Part shown: positions 1 through 5,018 of the stretch, piece by piece
Layout: every line of letters starts with the position of its first letter
Numbering within the stretch: position 1 is the first letter of the stretch
Origin: Methylobacteriaceae bacterium
GTDB taxonomy: Bacteria; Pseudomonadota; Alphaproteobacteria; Rhizobiales; Beijerinckiaceae
Length of the DNA: 5,018 nt
Direction: 5' to 3'
Assembly (NCBI GenBank): GCA_019247255.1
Contig: JAFAPJ010000172.1
Location: 1 to 5,018 of the forward strand
Program-made: the position numbers and the translations under genes
Notes under the pieces: model-generated
The model's input: the letters and a program-made list of their open reading frames with translations, nothing else
Database searches by the model: none
What the model was told of the DNA's origin: nothing

Positions 1-728
1 AGGCTGAGCGCCGCCAGCGGAAACGCGCCCGGCACGGCTTTCGGCGGCGGCGCGGGATCCTCGGCCGACCCGGTGGAGGCCGGCGCGGCCGCGGTCCCGC
101 GCGACCGGGACGGGATGCCCCACAGATGGAGGCTCGCGCAGACGAGCGCGTGGACCGCGGCGTAGACGACGAGGCTTCCCCGCCAGCCGAAGCGCCCGTC
201 CATCCAGATGAGCACCGGCCAGGAGGCGGTCGAAGACATGCCGCTGAACAGGAACATGATCGCGATCGCCCGGCGGGCGCGATCGGGCGCGATCTGCACC
301 ATCGCGGTCGAGGGCGCCTGCATGAGCGCGAACGGCGTTCCGACCCCGATCACGATCCAGGCGAGCGTGAAGAGGAAGGGCCCATGCGCAGACGCAAGGG
401 CCACAAGGCCGAGCGCGACGAGCAGCGAGCCGGCGACGAGGCAGGGTCGCGCGCCGTGACGTTGGAGGAGGCGCCCCGCCGTCGGACCGAGGGCGCCCGA
501 GACGAGCAGCATCAGGGTCACGCCGCCGAAGACGAGCTCCGGCGACAGCCCGGTGCCGCGCGCGATGTCCTCCGACAGGATCGCGGGAAGGTACAGGGTC
601 GTGCCCCAGCCGACCACCTGGCTGAAGGCGAGAACCCCAAGCGCTCGCCGGAAGGCGCGGCGCGTCTCCTCGGAAGCGCCCGCTCTCACGAATACGCGCT
701 CGTCCGTCGCGGCCATCGCGGGGGGCAT
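1..728 (-). CDS. MFS transporter, N-terminal half (partial, runs off the left edge)
   Basis: Translating the complement from ATG at 728 gives 242 codons with no stop before base 1, so only the N-terminal half is present. It is strongly hydrophobic with about six membrane segments, near residues 29-50, 64-83, 96-114, 117-139, 154-176 and 183-203, matching the first half of a 12-helix major facilitator. Between helices 2 and 3, residues 81-94 ([14 protein letters not shown]) resemble the family's loop 2-3 motif (G-x-L-x-D-R-x-G-R), though the usual Asp is Gln. A Pro/Ala-rich stretch (about 204-235) fits the cytoplasmic loop between the two halves, and helix 7 would start at the edge. The protein should move a small solute across the inner membrane, but the substrate cannot be told from sequence. 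ATG 728 has a weak GAGCGGG (complement 734-740) 5 nt upstream; ATG 716 is an alternative start. The gene is divergent from hisC. Confidence 0.88.
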   Translation of the reverse strand, partial: MPPAMAATDERVFVRAGASEETRRAFRRALGVLAFSQVVGWGTTLYLPAILSEDIARGTGLSPELVFGGVTLMLLVSGALGPTAGRLLQRHGARPCLVAGSLLVALGLVALASAHGPFLFTLAWIVIGVGTPFALMQAPSTAMVQIAPDRARRAIAIMFLFSGMSSTASWPVLIWMDGRFGWRGSLVVYAAVHALVCASLHLWGIPSRSRGTAAAPASTGSAEDPAPPPKAVPGAFPLAALS

Positions 729-834
729 GCGCGCCCGCTCGGGCCGGGTCAATGCCGTGAGCCGGCACCGGCCCGCTTCCCGTGCCCGCCGGGCTGGGCT
801 AGGAGCGCGGCTTCGCCCTCAACCGATCCGTCCC
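729..834. other. Divergent intergenic gap between the MFS gene and hisC
   Basis: These 106 bp separate two divergent starts and must hold the transcription and translation signals of both genes, unless one is leaderless. There is no clear TTGACA/TATAAT-type promoter in either direction. On the minus strand, TTGACC (complement 747-752) lies only 18 nt before the MFS ATG, too close to act as a -35 box for a message with a leader. On the plus strand, GGGCTAGGAG (796-805) is the most suggestive string. I see no inverted repeat that stands out as an operator. Confidence 0.6.
796..805 (+). promoter_or_regulatory. Possible -10-like element or displaced purine tract upstream of hisC
   Basis: GGGCTAGGAG ends 29 nt before the hisC ATG. 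AGGAG (801-805) looks like a Shine-Dalgarno core but is too far from ATG 835 to serve it, and no ATG, GTG, TTG or CTG lies in the hisC frame between them. The CTAG-containing string could instead be a divergent -10 element giving a leader of about 25 nt. The same heptamer GGGCTAG occurs at a nearly identical distance from the DUF2125-like start. No good -35 box is visible, so this is a weak call. Confidence 0.22.
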
Positions 835-1965
835 ATGCCGAGCCCTGCCGCCGCCCTGCCCGAAGCGCCCGTTCCCCGTCCGGGGGTGATGGAGATCAGC
901 GCCTACGTTCCAGGGCGCGATCACGTCGACGGCGTCGCCAAGGTCTACAAGCTCTCATCCAACGAGAGCCCGCTCGGCCCGAGCCCGAAAGCGGTCGAGG
1001 CGTTTGCGTCAGCCTCGAGCCAGCTCGCGATCTATCCGGACGGCGGCGCGACGGCGCTGCGCGAGGCCATCGGCGCCCGCTACGGGATCGACCCGGCCCG
1101 GATCGTCTGCGGGACCGGCTCGGACGAGCTCCTCGCGCTGCTGACGAGCGCCTTCGTGGGACCTGGCGACGAGGGCCTCTACAGCCAGCATGGATTCCTG
1201 GTTTACCGGATCAACATCCTGGGCGCCGGCGGAACGCCGGTCGTGGCGGACGAGACGGACCTCACCGCCTCCGTCGACGCGCTGCTCGCGAAGGTCACGG
1301 ACCGGACCCGGATCGTGTTCCTGGCCAATCCGAACAATCCGACTGGGACCTATCTGCCCTTCGACGAGGTGCGGCGGCTGCATGCCGCCCTTCCCTCGCG
1401 CGTGATCCTGGTGCTCGACGCCGCTTATGCGGAATACGTCCGGGCGAACGATTACGGGTCCGGGCTCGAGCTCGCCCTGACGGCGCCGAACGTCGTCATG
1501 ACCCGGACCTTCTCGAAGATCCACGGGCTTGCGGCGCTGCGGCTCGGCTGGCTCGTGGGGCCGGCCGCGATCGTGGACGCCCTCAACCGGATCCGCGGGC
1601 CCTTCAACGTGAACGCCCCCGCCATCGCGGCCGGTGCCGCCGCGATCGGCGACGATGCTCATGTCGCGGCCGCCATCGCCCACAACGATGCCTGGCTGCC
1701 GCGGCTGACCGAGGCTCTCACGGCGATCGGCCTCGCCGTCACCCCGAGCGTCGGCAACTTCCTCCTCATTCACTTCCCCGACCATCCTGGCCGGACGGCG
1801 CGCGAGGCCGATGCCTTCCTGAGCCGCCGGGGGCTCGTCCTGCGGGCGGTCGGAGCCTACGGGCTGCCGAACGCGCTACGGCTCACGATCGGGACGGCGG
1901 AGGCGAACGAGCTGGTGATCGAGGCTCTCACCGCGTTCATGGGTCGCCTCGAACACCGTGGCTAA
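835..1965 (+). CDS. hisC: Histidinol-phosphate aminotransferase (class I/II PLP aminotransferase)
   Basis: The 376-residue product has the usual HisC length and fold-type I signatures in order: [11 protein letters not shown] near the N-terminus (41-51), CGTGSDE (92-98) for cofactor phosphate contact, ANPNNPTGT (164-172), DAAYAEY (195-201) with Asp195 and Tyr198 facing [16 protein letters not shown] (227-239) with Lys228 as the Schiff-base lysine and Arg236 behind it, and NALRLTIG (346-353) with Arg349 as the likely substrate carboxylate binder. No key residue is missing. HisC converts imidazole acetol phosphate and glutamate to histidinol phosphate in the cytoplasm; many family members also transaminate aromatic keto acids. 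Its overlap with a tyrosine-pathway dehydrogenase makes an aromatic role plausible. ATG 835 was chosen because the known N-terminal region follows at the expected distance; the frame is open further upstream, but that stretch is implausible and runs into the divergent MFS gene. No normally spaced ribosome binding site precedes ATG 835. Confidence 0.95.
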   Translation: MPSPAAALPEAPVPRPGVMEISAYVPGRDHVDGVAKVYKLSSNESPLGPSPKAVEAFASASSQLAIYPDGGATALREAIGARYGIDPARIVCGTGSDELLALLTSAFVGPGDEGLYSQHGFLVYRINILGAGGTPVVADETDLTASVDALLAKVTDRTRIVFLANPNNPTGTYLPFDEVRRLHAALPSRVILVLDAAYAEYVRANDYGSGLELALTAPNVVMTRTFSKIHGLAALRLGWLVGPAAIVDALNRIRGPFNVNAPAIAAGAAAIGDDAHVAAAIAHNDAWLPRLTEALTAIGLAVTPSVGNFLLIHFPDHPGRTAREADAFLSRRGLVLRAVGAYGLPNALRLTIGTAEANELVIEALTAFMGRLEHRG

Positions 1966-2920
1966 CGCCTCCGCGGGGGCGCCGCTGCCCCGGCTGCCGG
2001 CGCCGATCGTCGGACGCCTGGCGCTCGTCGGGATGGGGCTCATCGGCTCGTCCATCGCGCGCGCCGCCGCGGCGACGGGCCTTGCCGGGGAGATTGTCGC
2101 GATCGATCGCGACCTCGACGTGCTCGACCGCTGCGCGAAGCTGGGGCTCGGCGACCTCCGGACGGCGGACGCGGCCGAGGGTGTGCGCGAGGCCGACCTC
2201 GTCGTGCTCTGCGTGCCGGTCGGGATCATCGGCGCGGTCGCAGGCGTCGTCGGTCCCGCCCTGAAGCCGGGCGCGATCCTGTCGGACGCGGGCTCGGTCA
2301 AGCGCTCCGTGATCGCGCAGGCACAGCCTCACCTGCCGGCCGGAGTTCACCTGGTTCCCGCCCATCCGGTCGCCGGGACCGAGCATTCGGGTCCGGATGC
2401 GGGCTTCGCGACCCTGTTCCGCAACCGCTTCACCATCCTGACCCCGCCCGAGGGCACGAGCCCCGAGGCGGTCGACACCGTGGCCGCGGTCTGGCGCGCG
2501 ATGGGTGCCAAGGTCGAGGTGATGAGCGCCGAGCATCACGACCGCGTGCTCGCCATCACGAGCCACGTCCCGCACCTCATCGCCTACAACATCGTGGGCA
2601 CCGCGGCGGACCTCGAGACGGTAACGGAGGGCGAGGTCATCAAGTTCTCGGCCGGCGGCTTCCGGGACTTCACGCGGATCGCGGCCTCGGACCCCACCAT
2701 GTGGCGCGACATCTTCCTGCACAACCGCGAGGCCGTGCTCGAGATGCTGGGACGGCTGAACGAGGACATCGCGATCCTGGCCCGCGCGATCCGCTGGGGC
2801 GACGGAGAGGCGCTCTTCGATCTCTTCACCCGCACCCGCGCGATCCGGCGGGGCATCATCTCGGAGGGTCAGGAAACGGCCGAGCCGGATTTCGGCCGGC
2901 ACCGCGCCGACGCTCAGTAG
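1958..2920 (+). CDS. tyrC: Prephenate/arogenate dehydrogenase (TyrA/TyrC family)
   Basis: The 320-residue product carries an N-terminal Rossmann domain with the dinucleotide motif [10 protein letters not shown] (25-34) and an acidic residue ending the second strand (AID, Asp50), which favours NAD+ over NADP+. SDAGSVK (109-115) follows, then the family's catalytic [10 protein letters not shown] (136-145, His136). The helical C-terminal domain holds [14 protein letters not shown] (193-206) and [16 protein letters not shown] (234-249), where Arg240 is the likely substrate-binding arginine. The enzyme oxidatively decarboxylates prephenate to 4-hydroxyphenylpyruvate, or arogenate to tyrosine; substrate preference cannot be read from sequence. 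There is no C-terminal ACT domain and no fused chorismate mutase, so allosteric tyrosine control of the kind those domains provide is not expected. The GTG start at 1958 lies inside the last codons of hisC (8-nt overlap) without a clear Shine-Dalgarno sequence, suggesting translational coupling. The C-terminal 25 or so residues look poorly conserved. Confidence 0.93.
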   Translation: MANASAGAPLPRLPAPIVGRLALVGMGLIGSSIARAAAATGLAGEIVAIDRDLDVLDRCAKLGLGDLRTADAAEGVREADLVVLCVPVGIIGAVAGVVGPALKPGAILSDAGSVKRSVIAQAQPHLPAGVHLVPAHPVAGTEHSGPDAGFATLFRNRFTILTPPEGTSPEAVDTVAAVWRAMGAKVEVMSAEHHDRVLAITSHVPHLIAYNIVGTAADLETVTEGEVIKFSAGGFRDFTRIAASDPTMWRDIFLHNREAVLEMLGRLNEDIAILARAIRWGDGEALFDLFTRTRAIRRGIISEGQETAEPDFGRHRADAQ

Positions 2921-3972
2921 AGCGGCGTCAGCCGGAAGTTCGGGATCGGCAGGGGCCCGAAGAAGGCACGCCCGTCCTGCAGGCGGATCGTCGGCAGAGG
3001 ACGTGGCGCCGGGGCGCCTGGAACGCCTGCCGGCTTCTGATCGATCGCCGGAGGGGGGCTGCCGAGAAGCGAGCCGAGAAGGCGTCCGCCGAGGACGGAG
3101 CGATCGCCCGCGATCCGGCCGACCAGCCCTTCCAGACCTGCCGTCGCCACGTCTACCTGCCCGTCGATCCGATGCTGGTCGTCGAGGCCGAGCTGCCCCT
3201 TGACCTCGACACGGCGCGGACCCTTCACGAGCGATAGACGGGTGAGGTCAAGGCGCCCGCCCGCGAGCCGCCAGCGCTCGAGCTCGGCCGGGACGGCGCG
3301 GGCCGGAAACTCCGCCGCACGGGAGATCGCGGCGACGAGCTCGAGATCGGCAGGCTCGGTGCCGCCGACCAGCGCGTCGAGCCCCGGCACGACCGTCCCG
3401 GCCGCGCTGACCGCCCCGTCGAAGCTCCCGTCGGCGCGCGGATCCGGGCGCAGGTGCAACTCGAGCTTCCGGCCGGTGAGCTCGACGGGCTCGCCGTTCG
3501 AGGGCGTCACCTGGATGCGCGGACCGTCCGCCACGACCGCGACGCGGGCGACACGGCCCCGCTCGCTGACGATGCTCGATTGCAGGAGGCTCCAGCTCGC
3601 CTGGGCCGTGGTGCCGCCCGCCTCGACCCGGAGCGGGCCGGCGGCCTCCGCTATCACGTGGTTCGGCGCATAGACCTGCGCGACAACGAGAAGGCGTCCG
3701 GTGGACGCCGTCACGTCCGGGCGGTCCAGCGTGACGCCGCTGCAGGTCAGCTCGATGCGGAACGGGTAGCCGCCGACACGGCGATCCACGCAGGTCCAGC
3801 GCCGGCCCTGCGCCGCTTCGGCCGCGAGCCACTGGTCGAGCCCGTGCTCGACGCGGCCGCGGATGACGAACCAGGCGATCGACCAACCGACGGCCAGCAG
3901 CGCGAGCAGGGCGTAGGGAGCATAGAGCCGGAAACGGGTCGCCTTCTTCCGTACGGGCATCTCGGCCGACAC
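2914..3972 (-). CDS. DUF2125-like membrane-anchored protein of unknown function
   Basis: The 352-residue product opens with a short basic segment (VRKKATRFR, residues 7-15) and one hydrophobic helix (about 17-38) with no signal-peptidase-like site, so it should be anchored in the inner membrane with the rest in the periplasm. After it come RRWTCVDRRVGGYPFRIEL (57-75) and a second cysteine (TCSG, Cys77). The W-x-C followed by GYPFR and C is the signature by which I recognise the DUF2125 family of alphaproteobacteria. Cys61 and Cys77 could form a disulfide. The body is predicted to be beta-rich with alternating hydrophobic strands, loosely like AsmA-type lipid-transport or outer-membrane-biogenesis proteins; that link is inference. 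A Pro-rich linker (about 306-326) precedes a conserved-looking end ([20 protein letters not shown]). The GTG start at 3972 is preferred over ATG 3960 because GGAGAGG sits just before it. The gene converges on tyrC, overlapping by 7 nt. Confidence 0.8.
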   Translation of the reverse strand: MSAEMPVRKKATRFRLYAPYALLALLAVGWSIAWFVIRGRVEHGLDQWLAAEAAQGRRWTCVDRRVGGYPFRIELTCSGVTLDRPDVTASTGRLLVVAQVYAPNHVIAEAAGPLRVEAGGTTAQASWSLLQSSIVSERGRVARVAVVADGPRIQVTPSNGEPVELTGRKLELHLRPDPRADGSFDGAVSAAGTVVPGLDALVGGTEPADLELVAAISRAAEFPARAVPAELERWRLAGGRLDLTRLSLVKGPRRVEVKGQLGLDDQHRIDGQVDVATAGLEGLVGRIAGDRSVLGGRLLGSLLGSPPPAIDQKPAGVPGAPAPRPLPTIRLQDGRAFFGPLPIPNFRLTPLY

Positions 3973-3975
3973 GAA

Positions 3976-3982
3976 CCTCTCC
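3976..3982 (-). promoter_or_regulatory. Ribosome binding site deciding the GTG start of the DUF2125-like gene
   Basis: On the minus strand GGAGAGG is followed by TTC and then GTG (3970-3972), so the GGAG core lies 6 nt from the GTG. It would be about 18 nt from the in-frame ATG at 3960. This supports the GTG start, which adds four residues (MSAE) to the protein. Confidence 0.65.
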
Positions 3983-4002
3983 GTTGAACCTCGCCCCCAC
4001 CC

Positions 4003-4012
4003 CTGCTAGCCC
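4003..4012. promoter_or_regulatory. CTAG-centred element in the divergent gap, possible -10 region
   Basis: The 64-bp gap at 3973-4036 separates two divergent starts. Near its middle lies the palindrome GCTAGC (4005-4010). Read on the minus strand it forms GGGCTAG (complement 4006-4012), which ends 33 nt before the DUF2125-like GTG; the same heptamer ends 32 nt before the hisC ATG. Read on the plus strand, TTGAAC (3984-3989) and TAGCCC (4007-4012) have a 17-nt spacer, which would give a short chaC leader. Matches to the sigma-70 consensus are poor, so this is a tentative site. Confidence 0.25.
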
Positions 4013-4019
4013 CCGGGCG

Positions 4020-4034
4020 GGAGGAAGGCGAGGG
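4020..4034 (+). promoter_or_regulatory. Ribosome binding site of the chaC-type gene
   Basis: The purine-rich run GGAGGAAGGCGAGGG precedes ATG 4037. GGAGG ends 12 nt and GAAGG ends 8 nt before the start codon, so a good Shine-Dalgarno match is available at normal spacing. It supports ATG 4037 as the start. Confidence 0.65.
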
Positions 4035-4036
4035 TC

Positions 4037-4657
4037 ATGGCGGACGCAGGCCCGTCGGCGCGGAACGATCTCTGGGTGTTCGGCTACGGCTCGCTGATGT
4101 GGCGGCCGGGCTTCGACTTCGTCGGGAGATACCGGGCGACGCTCACGGGATATCACCGCTCGCTCTGCGTCTTCTCGCACGTGCATCGCGGGACGCCGGA
4201 GGTGCCGGGCCTCGTCCTCGGCCTCGACCGCGGCGGTCGCTGCCGCGGGGTCGCGTTCCGGGTCGCCGAGACGGAGGCGGACGCGACCCTCGCCTATTTG
4301 CGGGCGCGCGAGCAGGTGACGGCGGTCTACCTCGAGCGGCGCGCCCGGGTTCGGCTCGAGACGGGCGAGACCGTGACGGCCGTGACCTACGTAGCCGACC
4401 GTACGCACCCGCAATATGCCGGGCGGCTCAGCCCCGACGACCTGCTCCGCATCGTCAAGCAGGGGCGCGGCATCTCCGGCGCGAATCCTGATTACGTCCA
4501 GGCGACGCACCATCAGCTCGCGGAGATCGGCGTGAGCGACCCGATCCTCGCCGGGATCGCCGCCCGGCTCGCCGAGGATGCCGCCGATCAGCCGCCCGAG
4601 CCGACGAGGTCCTCCAAGACAGCGCGCCGCTCCGCGTCCGTCTCGGCCAGCCGGTGA
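4037..4657 (+). CDS. chaC: ChaC-type gamma-glutamylcyclotransferase (glutathione-specific)
   Basis: The 206-residue product has the gamma-glutamylcyclotransferase fold signatures: WVFGYGSLMW (13-22), whose GYGSL loop binds the gamma-glutamyl group; GYHRSLCVFSHVHRGTPEVP (38-57) followed by the Gly-rich LGLDRGGRCRGVAFRV (61-76), diagnostic of the ChaC branch; and LRAREQVTAVYLE (88-100), where Glu92 is the expected catalytic acid/base. A family-typical tyrosine cluster and DLLRIVKQGRGISGANPDYV (residues 135-154) follow. ChaC enzymes cleave glutathione to 5-oxoproline and Cys-Gly in the cytoplasm, affecting glutathione turnover and redox balance. The gene stands alone between a divergent and a convergent neighbour, and no chaA or chaB is present, so the name reflects family only. 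The core ends near residue 182. The remaining tail (QPPEPTRSSKTARRSASVSASR) is Ser/Arg-rich, low in complexity, and lies antisense to the neighbouring gene. Confidence 0.92.
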   Translation: MADAGPSARNDLWVFGYGSLMWRPGFDFVGRYRATLTGYHRSLCVFSHVHRGTPEVPGLVLGLDRGGRCRGVAFRVAETEADATLAYLRAREQVTAVYLERRARVRLETGETVTAVTYVADRTHPQYAGRLSPDDLLRIVKQGRGISGANPDYVQATHHQLAEIGVSDPILAGIAARLAEDAADQPPEPTRSSKTARRSASVSASR

Positions 4658-5013
4658 ACGTGGATTTCGGTCGCGCCGCGCGCCCGGACGGCCGCGAGCC
4701 AGCCCTGCCGGGCGCGCCGCGCCGAGCCGCAGGCCGGCGCCGCGACATCCACCACGGCCGCTGAGCCGTCCTGGCGCCGCTCGACCGCGATGAGCACGGC
4801 GTCCGCCTCATCCGCCGGATCGACCTCGGCGGCCGATTGCACGCCGACGACGTAGCGGCGCCCGGAGCGTCCCCGCCACGAGCTGAGCGTGTCGGAGCCG
4901 CGCAGCCCCGCCGTCGCACGCAGGCGCTCTTCGCGGATGCTCGCCCGTGTTGTGCGCTCGCCCCGCATGTCCCGCACCGCGCTCGACCAGGAAAGGATAC
5001 GTCTGTTCCTCAT
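4588..5013 (-). CDS. Hypothetical protein, small, start uncertain
   Basis: This frame encodes up to 141 residues. I do not recognise the family with certainty. The central and C-terminal part looks like a genuine small alpha/beta domain: SSWRGRSGRRYVVGVQS (44-60), a hydrophobic strand DAVLIAVER (71-79), a second strand SAAVVDVAAP (84-93), and an amphipathic helix with GWLAAVRARGATEIHVHRLAE (104-124) ending in ERRAVLEDLV. The alternation of strands, helix and HVHRL argues for coding against the competing frame on the same strand, which reads as Arg/Pro/Ser-rich low complexity. There is no signal peptide, membrane helix or known catalytic motif. ATG 5013 has only 5 nt of upstream sequence in the window; GTG 4977 and ATG 4968 are alternatives, and the frame could also continue past the edge. 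The Arg-rich residues 1-40 may not all be translated. The 3' end overlaps the chaC gene by 70 nt, tail to tail. Confidence 0.62.
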   Translation of the reverse strand: MRNRRILSWSSAVRDMRGERTTRASIREERLRATAGLRGSDTLSSWRGRSGRRYVVGVQSAAEVDPADEADAVLIAVERRQDGSAAVVDVAAPACGSARRARQGWLAAVRARGATEIHVHRLAETDAERRAVLEDLVGSGG

Positions 5014-5018
5014 TTGTT

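Noticed and set aside
747..752. TTGACC on the minus strand as a -35 box for the MFS gene
   Set aside because: It is only 18 nt from the MFS ATG, so the matching -10 would fall at the start codon, and no TATAAT-like sequence is there.
553..834. In-frame upstream extension of hisC beyond ATG 835
   Set aside because: The extra 94 residues are Arg/Ser/Ala-rich, match nothing in HisC proteins and lie antisense to the start of the MFS gene, so the family-like protein begins at ATG 835.
126..2264. A 712-codon open frame on the plus strand spanning three genes
   Set aside because: Its product is Arg/Pro/Gly/Asp-rich low complexity with no domain. It runs antisense to the MFS gene and out of frame through hisC and into tyrC, all of which have clear family motifs. 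It is open only because stop codons are rare at this GC content.
2877..2898. CGGCCG...CGGCCG inverted repeat near the end of tyrC as an intrinsic terminator
   Set aside because: It lies inside the coding sequence, has a 10-nt loop and no following U-tract; short GC palindromes are expected by chance at this composition.
1937..2902. Long minus-strand open frame opposite tyrC (321 codons), and a similar one at 1009-1785 opposite hisC
   Set aside because: Both translate to Arg/Asp/Gly/His-rich sequence without hydrophobic core patterns, and both mirror well-conserved genes, so they are shadows of codon bias.
3005..3018. Tandem GGCGCC palindromes as a regulatory repeat
   Set aside because: They fall within the Pro/Ala-rich linker codons of the DUF2125-like gene and are explained by amino acid composition and GC bias.
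3248..4513. A 421-codon minus-strand open frame crossing the chaC and DUF2125-like genes
   Set aside because: It spans the 3973-4036 intergenic gap and two genes with real motifs, and its product is Arg/Gly/Pro/Ala-rich with no recognisable domain.
4455..4919. A 154-codon minus-strand frame competing with the hypothetical protein at 4588-5013
   Set aside because: Its translation is Arg/Ser/Pro-rich low complexity, while the competing frame shows alternating strands and an amphipathic helix; it also overlaps much more of chaC.

Overview
The window is very GC-rich (roughly 70% by eye), densely packed with genes, and has the strong third-position G/C bias that keeps several non-coding frames open. 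Gene content and protein style (a HisC with an [18 protein letters not shown] lysine motif paired with a TyrC-type dehydrogenase, a DUF2125-like protein, and a ChaC with YGSLMWRPGF) point to an alphaproteobacterium of the Hyphomicrobiales, most like Methylobacterium or a relative. That placement is an inference from recognition, not from a search.

Layout. At the left edge, on the minus strand, lies the N-terminal half of a major facilitator superfamily transporter (start at 728, running off the window at base 1). A 106-bp gap (729-834) separates it from a divergent plus-strand pair: hisC (835-1965), a PLP-dependent histidinol-phosphate aminotransferase, and a prephenate/arogenate dehydrogenase of the TyrA/TyrC family (1958-2920). 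The pair overlaps by 8 nt. Converging on it is a minus-strand gene for an inner-membrane-anchored DUF2125-like protein (2914-3972), whose stop overlaps the tyrC stop by 7 nt. A 64-bp divergent gap (3973-4036) leads to a plus-strand gene for a ChaC-type gamma-glutamylcyclotransferase (4037-4657). Its 3' end overlaps by 70 nt the 3' end of a minus-strand hypothetical protein gene (4588 to about 5013).

Function. The hisC-tyrC pair is the only clear metabolic unit. The dehydrogenase oxidises prephenate or arogenate, and the aminotransferase family handles histidinol phosphate and often aromatic keto acids as well, so the pair fits tyrosine/phenylalanine (and histidine) biosynthesis. ChaC degrades glutathione to 5-oxoproline and Cys-Gly. 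The transporter, the DUF2125-like protein and the last hypothetical protein have no evident link to these pathways.

I found no RNA gene, CRISPR array, insertion sequence, phage gene or convincing terminator, and no sign of a new multi-gene system. The window reads as an ordinary chromosomal housekeeping region. The points worth a second look are gene-boundary overlaps, start-site questions and a short motif shared by intergenic gaps.
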